Positions 61,090 to 64,000 of a DNA stretch of 64,000 nt are shown piece after piece. The DNA comes from Streptomyces sp. BK208 (GTDB taxonomy: Bacteria; Actinomycetota; Actinomycetes; Streptomycetales; Streptomycetaceae). The position numbers and the translations under genes were made by a program. Positions within the stretch are counted from its first letter, which is position 1, and the number at the start of each line of letters is the position of its first letter. The stretch is from positions 186,001 to 250,000 of the forward strand of contig NZ_SOAV01000001.1 of the NCBI RefSeq assembly GCF_004364245.1. Reading direction: 5' to 3'. Under the pieces are notes generated by a model. The model searched no databases and was not told the DNA's origin. It saw only the letters and a program-made list of their open reading frames with translations.

Positions 61090-61329
61090 TCAGCCGCTCT
61101 TGCGCCGGAACGAGCGCTGACTGGCGGCCGGGCCGTGGGCGCCCCGGATCTTCGCCACGTCACCGTTCTCGGCGAGCGCAGCGGCCTCCGCCTGTTTGCC
61201 GCGCTTGCGCTCCAACGCCTGTCGGAACTTGTCCTTGAGGTCGTACCGACCGTCGGCGTCGGGTGTCAGGGCGGTGCTCTCGGCCTCCGCCGGCTCCGAA
61301 CCTGCCTGCGATGAAGACTCTTCAGTCAT
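61090..61329 (-). CDS. DUF5302 family small hydrophilic protein
   Basis: The ATG at 61329 has an ideal AGGAGG site (spacing seven); an upstream in-frame start at 61371 lacks one. The 79 residues begin Ser/Glu/Ala rich and then read DGRYDLKDKFRQALERKRGKQAE and HGPAASQRSFRRKSG, the DUF5302 pattern. It is charged, probably helical, with no membrane segment. The function is unknown; the family is common in actinobacteria. It follows the peptidase gene's 3' end but has a different promoter direction from cchA. Confidence 0.8.
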   Translation of the reverse strand: MTEESSSQAGSEPAEAESTALTPDADGRYDLKDKFRQALERKRGKQAEAAALAENGDVAKIRGAHGPAASQRSFRRKSG

Positions 61330-61367
61330 GACGACCTCCTGGGCTCGGACAACAGGATCACAGCTTG

Positions 61368-63233
61368 TCACGACCGGCCGCCGGGAACCACCGAGAATGC
61401 GCCCGGTCCGGCCGGCAGGCTCACCGTGTACTGGCGCAGGTAGGTGTCCAGGTACGGCGAGCGGTCGCCGGCGGTGGCGACGTCGTCGGCCGGGTCGTCC
61501 AGGGCGAGCCTGAGTGCGGCCCCCTTCACCTCGATGGTCTCGCCCGAGGGCGTGTCACGCCAGGAGCCGGTCCGGATGGAGCCGATCTCCACGGCCAGCG
61601 TGTGTCCGGCGGCGAGGGTCCAGTCGGTCGCCTTCAGGTCGACGCTCATCCGGCCGGACTTCACCAGGGAGACCTGTTCGTCGAACATGACGGCCGTGCC
61701 GTCCGGGGCTACGTCGTACAGCTTGAGCATGACGTTGCCCTTGCCGCGGGCGGTCAGGGACACCTGCGGGGTGCCGGTGACGCGCGTCGCCTTCCGCAGG
61801 GGCTCGGACCACACGAAGAAGCTGGAGGCGACCTCACCCGCGCGCTGACGCTTCGCCAGTTCCGCGGCCAGCCCGGCCGGGGCGGGCTGCTCGGTCGCGG
61901 GCGCGTTCTCCATGTCCCACCGTCCGGACGGCTGCGGCGGCGTCTTCGGCGCCGCGCCGCCGGAGGCGGCCAGCCCGGCACGGGCGGAGGCCCCGCCGTC
62001 GTCCACGTAGGAGCCTGTGCCGAGCGGGAGGGTGACCGACCCCTCCGCGGCCGGCCAGGTGCGCTGGGCGCGCCAGGCGCCGGTGGAGTCCTCGACGGCG
62101 TAGGCCGGGTAGCGCACGGCCGGCCTGACGCCCTTCAGGTACTGGTCGTAGAAGGAAAGGGTCTCGTCGTACCAGCCCTCGCGGCCCATGGCCAGGCGCC
62201 CGTCCTCGACTCGGTCGCCGCCGCGCACGTGGTCCCACTGGCCGAGCCAGCCGCGCTCGGGGCCCCGGTGGTTGTCGAGGTACTCCTCCATCTCCTCCGG
62301 CTTGGTGTTGTTCTCCACGAAGCCCTGCGTGACGAAGAGCGGGGTGTCGCTTCCCCTGGCCATCCTCGCCAGGTCACGAGAGGTCCAGTGCTCGTCGCGC
62401 TGGTCGGATATGCGGTAACCGGCCGAGTTCTCGGTCAGGCACTGCGGGTGGCTCTCCTCGTACCGGGCGGCGGCCTGATAGCGGGGATCGTCGTCCGCCA
62501 TCGGGGGCATGGAGGCGATGGAGTTGTACGCGTCGGCGGTGCCGGTCACGTTCGGGCGGGGCACCCCGTTGGAGTAGATGTACTGGTACATGTCCCACAC
62601 GGGTTCCTGGGCGACGACGGCCTTCAGGGCGCGCTGGTCCAGGTTGTTGCCGATGAGGCCGGTGACGGCGTCGTAGGACTTGCCGTACATGCCGACCGCT
62701 CCGGTGGACCACGGCTGCTTCGCCGCCCAGTCGATCGCGGCCCTGACGTCGGCCTGTTCACCGGGACCGCCCCAGTCCAGGCAGCCGGTGGAGCCGCCGA
62801 AGCCGCGCAGGTCCACCATGACGAAGGCGTAGCCCCGGTCGAACAGGTCGGTGCCCTCGATGAAGTCCTGGAAGCGGGCGGACGGCCCGGTGTGGGTCCA
62901 GCCCTCGGGGCCGGTCTGGCCCGCGTGGGCGAAGTAGGGGCCGACCGACACGATGACCGGCACCTTCTCCTTGCGCTTCAGCCCCTCGGGGAGCAGGACG
63001 TCGGCATGCAGCCGGGTGCCGGAGCGGTCGGAGGACGGGAAGTAGTGCTGGGTCCAGACCGAGCCCTCGGGGACGCGGTCGTTCTCCTCGTGCGTGACGG
63101 GTCCCGTTCCGGTGGCGGCCGGCTCCGGTTGCGCCTCGTGCGCCGCGACGGCGGGGCCGCCGAGGCCGGCGGTCAGGGCGAGGGCGGCGACGAGTGCCGA
63201 TGCGGTCCTGACGACCGCGCGACGTGGTCTCAC
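61368..63233 (-). CDS. Secreted S15-family (X-Pro dipeptidyl) peptidase or acylase
   Basis: The GTG at 63233 follows AAGGAGG. The 621 residues have a signal peptide (MRPRRAVVRTASALVAALALTAGLGGPAVAA). The catalytic domain shows FDRGYAFVMVDLRGFGGSTGCLDWGGPGEQADVRAAIDWAAKQPW, then the nucleophile in VGMYGKSYDAVTG, and a late LGQWDHVRGGD with the probable His. The C-terminal PepX-like jelly roll spans about 430-615 (PQVSLTARGKGNVMLKLYDVAPDG). It is exported; the cleaved peptide or ester is not known. It converges with nothing and diverges from the small membrane gene at 63498. Confidence 0.9.
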   Translation of the reverse strand: MRPRRAVVRTASALVAALALTAGLGGPAVAAHEAQPEPAATGTGPVTHEENDRVPEGSVWTQHYFPSSDRSGTRLHADVLLPEGLKRKEKVPVIVSVGPYFAHAGQTGPEGWTHTGPSARFQDFIEGTDLFDRGYAFVMVDLRGFGGSTGCLDWGGPGEQADVRAAIDWAAKQPWSTGAVGMYGKSYDAVTGLIGNNLDQRALKAVVAQEPVWDMYQYIYSNGVPRPNVTGTADAYNSIASMPPMADDDPRYQAAARYEESHPQCLTENSAGYRISDQRDEHWTSRDLARMARGSDTPLFVTQGFVENNTKPEEMEEYLDNHRGPERGWLGQWDHVRGGDRVEDGRLAMGREGWYDETLSFYDQYLKGVRPAVRYPAYAVEDSTGAWRAQRTWPAAEGSVTLPLGTGSYVDDGGASARAGLAASGGAAPKTPPQPSGRWDMENAPATEQPAPAGLAAELAKRQRAGEVASSFFVWSEPLRKATRVTGTPQVSLTARGKGNVMLKLYDVAPDGTAVMFDEQVSLVKSGRMSVDLKATDWTLAAGHTLAVEIGSIRTGSWRDTPSGETIEVKGAALRLALDDPADDVATAGDRSPYLDTYLRQYTVSLPAGPGAFSVVPGGRS

Positions 63234-63497
63234 ATGCTCCTCCTTGAGCGGCGGGTGCAGGTGGTGCGGGTGGTGCAGGTCTAGCAGCGATGCCCCCGCA
63301 CGTCGATGGGGCGTCCCCGCAACTACCGGCGGCACAAGGGGCATTGACGGACAGTGCGGGGCGGACCGGCCCACACCCGTCCCGCCGGTCGCCGACCGCC
63401 GGCTCCGCGCCTGAATCGCCCGCGCGTGGATTGCTGCCTAAGGTGGGCCACGCCGACGGAACCGGAGTCCTTCCCGACCGCAGGAGAGTGGGGCGCC

Positions 63498-63929
63498 ATG
63501 GCGCGGGGTGTCGAGTCGATCCGGCGGACCGCCCTGGGCGTCCTCGGCGCCGTCCTGCTGCTGATCGGCGTCGCGCTGCTGGTGCTGCCCGGGCCCGGTC
63601 TGCTGCTCGTCCTCGCCGGAGTGGTGCTGCTGTCGCGCGCCGTTCCGGCACTGGACCGGTTCGTCGCCCCGGTCCGCGTCCGGGCGATGCGGGCGGCCGA
63701 GGAGAGCGTCTCCTCGCGGTGGCGGATCGCCGGCTCGGTGCTGGTGGGGCTGTTCCTCGTCGGCGCCGGGGTCGCGTGGGGTCTCGTGCCCGAGGTGCCG
63801 TACTCCGGCTGGGCCACCGGGGCCGGTCTGATCATCTCCGGGTTCGCACTCTTCGCCCTGCTCGTGTGGAGCCGCCGTCGCGTTCTGGCGGCGCGGCGCG
63901 ACGAGGTGCCTCAGGAGCGGGTGCGCTGA
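63498..63929 (+). CDS. Small membrane protein, PGPGW/TIGR02611-like
   Basis: The ATG at 63498 follows AGGAGAG and gives 143 residues. Two hydrophobic hairpins are seen: GVLGAVLLLIGVALLVLPGPGLLLVLAGVVLLS (residues about 13-46, with the PGPG turn) and two more helices in the C-terminal half, before a basic tail. The PGPG hairpin is the mark of a family of unknown function found in many actinobacteria. The 264-base gap before it shows no gene. Confidence 0.75.
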   Translation: MARGVESIRRTALGVLGAVLLLIGVALLVLPGPGLLLVLAGVVLLSRAVPALDRFVAPVRVRAMRAAEESVSSRWRIAGSVLVGLFLVGAGVAWGLVPEVPYSGWATGAGLIISGFALFALLVWSRRRVLAARRDEVPQERVR

Positions 63930-64000
63930 GTCTCCGGGCGGCGCACGCGGCCGGGCGCGGGGACGCCCGCTGGTAAAATGGGCGGACGCTTTGAGGCGCC
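63930..64000. other. Right-edge non-coding sequence with a possible -10 element
   Basis: No gene begins here within the window. TAAAAT (63974-63979) is an AT-rich hexamer close to a -10 box in otherwise GC-rich sequence and may belong to a gene or RNA beyond the edge. Confidence 0.3.

Noticed and set aside
63930..64000. tRNA or tmRNA start at the right edge
   Set aside because: The AT-rich hexamer could be a promoter, but too little sequence remains to recognise any RNA gene.

Overview
The window is GC-rich, dense with genes, and uses overlapping ATGA/GTGA start-stop junctions and frequent GTG starts. It carries a complete coelichelin-type siderophore cluster, secreted chitin-degrading enzymes with a DasR-like operator, and Tat-type secreted lipoproteins. 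All of this points to Streptomyces, probably close to S. coelicolor/S. lividans. Nothing suggests a plasmid, prophage or CRISPR array, and I saw no rRNA or tRNA genes.

Left part (1-11.4 kb). A truncated secreted GDSL/SGNH hydrolase enters from the left edge. It is followed by a malX-malY pair (glucose/maltose-type PTS permease plus a PLP C-S lyase) and an alpha/beta hydrolase. Two divergent operons then form a pyroglutamate salvage unit. One encodes the DUF969/DUF979 transporter, pyrrolidone-carboxylate peptidase Pcp and a DUF2891 protein; the other encodes 5-oxoprolinase PxpABC. Two identical palindromes lie between them.

Middle-left (11.4-18.3 kb). Here are a DUF2809 membrane protein, a secreted protein with a broken partial duplicate just upstream, a MarR-MFS efflux pair with a nested dyad operator, a PP2C phosphatase-MASE1 sensor pair, a 34-bp tandem repeat and a sirtuin.

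Middle (18.3-33.6 kb). A sugar-utilisation operon holds an ABC binding protein, two permeases, a LacI regulator, a GH5-like and a GH3 glycosidase. A siderophore-interacting reductase follows, with an iron box that runs through the stop codon of the preceding gene. Then come a patch of wrecked regulator genes, a glyoxalase-fold protein, a MerR regulator, a SulP anion transporter with a possible cysteine-containing leader peptide, a Tat-exported ferritin-like protein and an inositol-phosphatase-like protein with an altered metal motif.

Right part (33.6-64 kb). A chitin module (AA10 LPMO plus GH19 chitinase) sits behind a DasR-like site. It is followed by a TetX-like monooxygenase with a divergent TetR, and a DinB-fold protein. 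The coelichelin cluster spans about 38.1-61.0 kb. CchB hydroxylates ornithine and CchA formylates it. CchH, a trimodular NRPS (A-T-E-C-A-T-E-C-A-T) helped by the MbtH-like CchK, builds the peptide. CchJ is the esterase, CchG and CchI form an ABC exporter pair, and CchCDEF take the ferric complex back up. At least seven iron-box-like sites divide the cluster into separately iron-controlled units. The two exporter half-transporters have complementary lesions in their ATP sites, which predicts an asymmetric heterodimer. The window ends with a DUF5302 protein, a secreted S15 peptidase and a small membrane protein.
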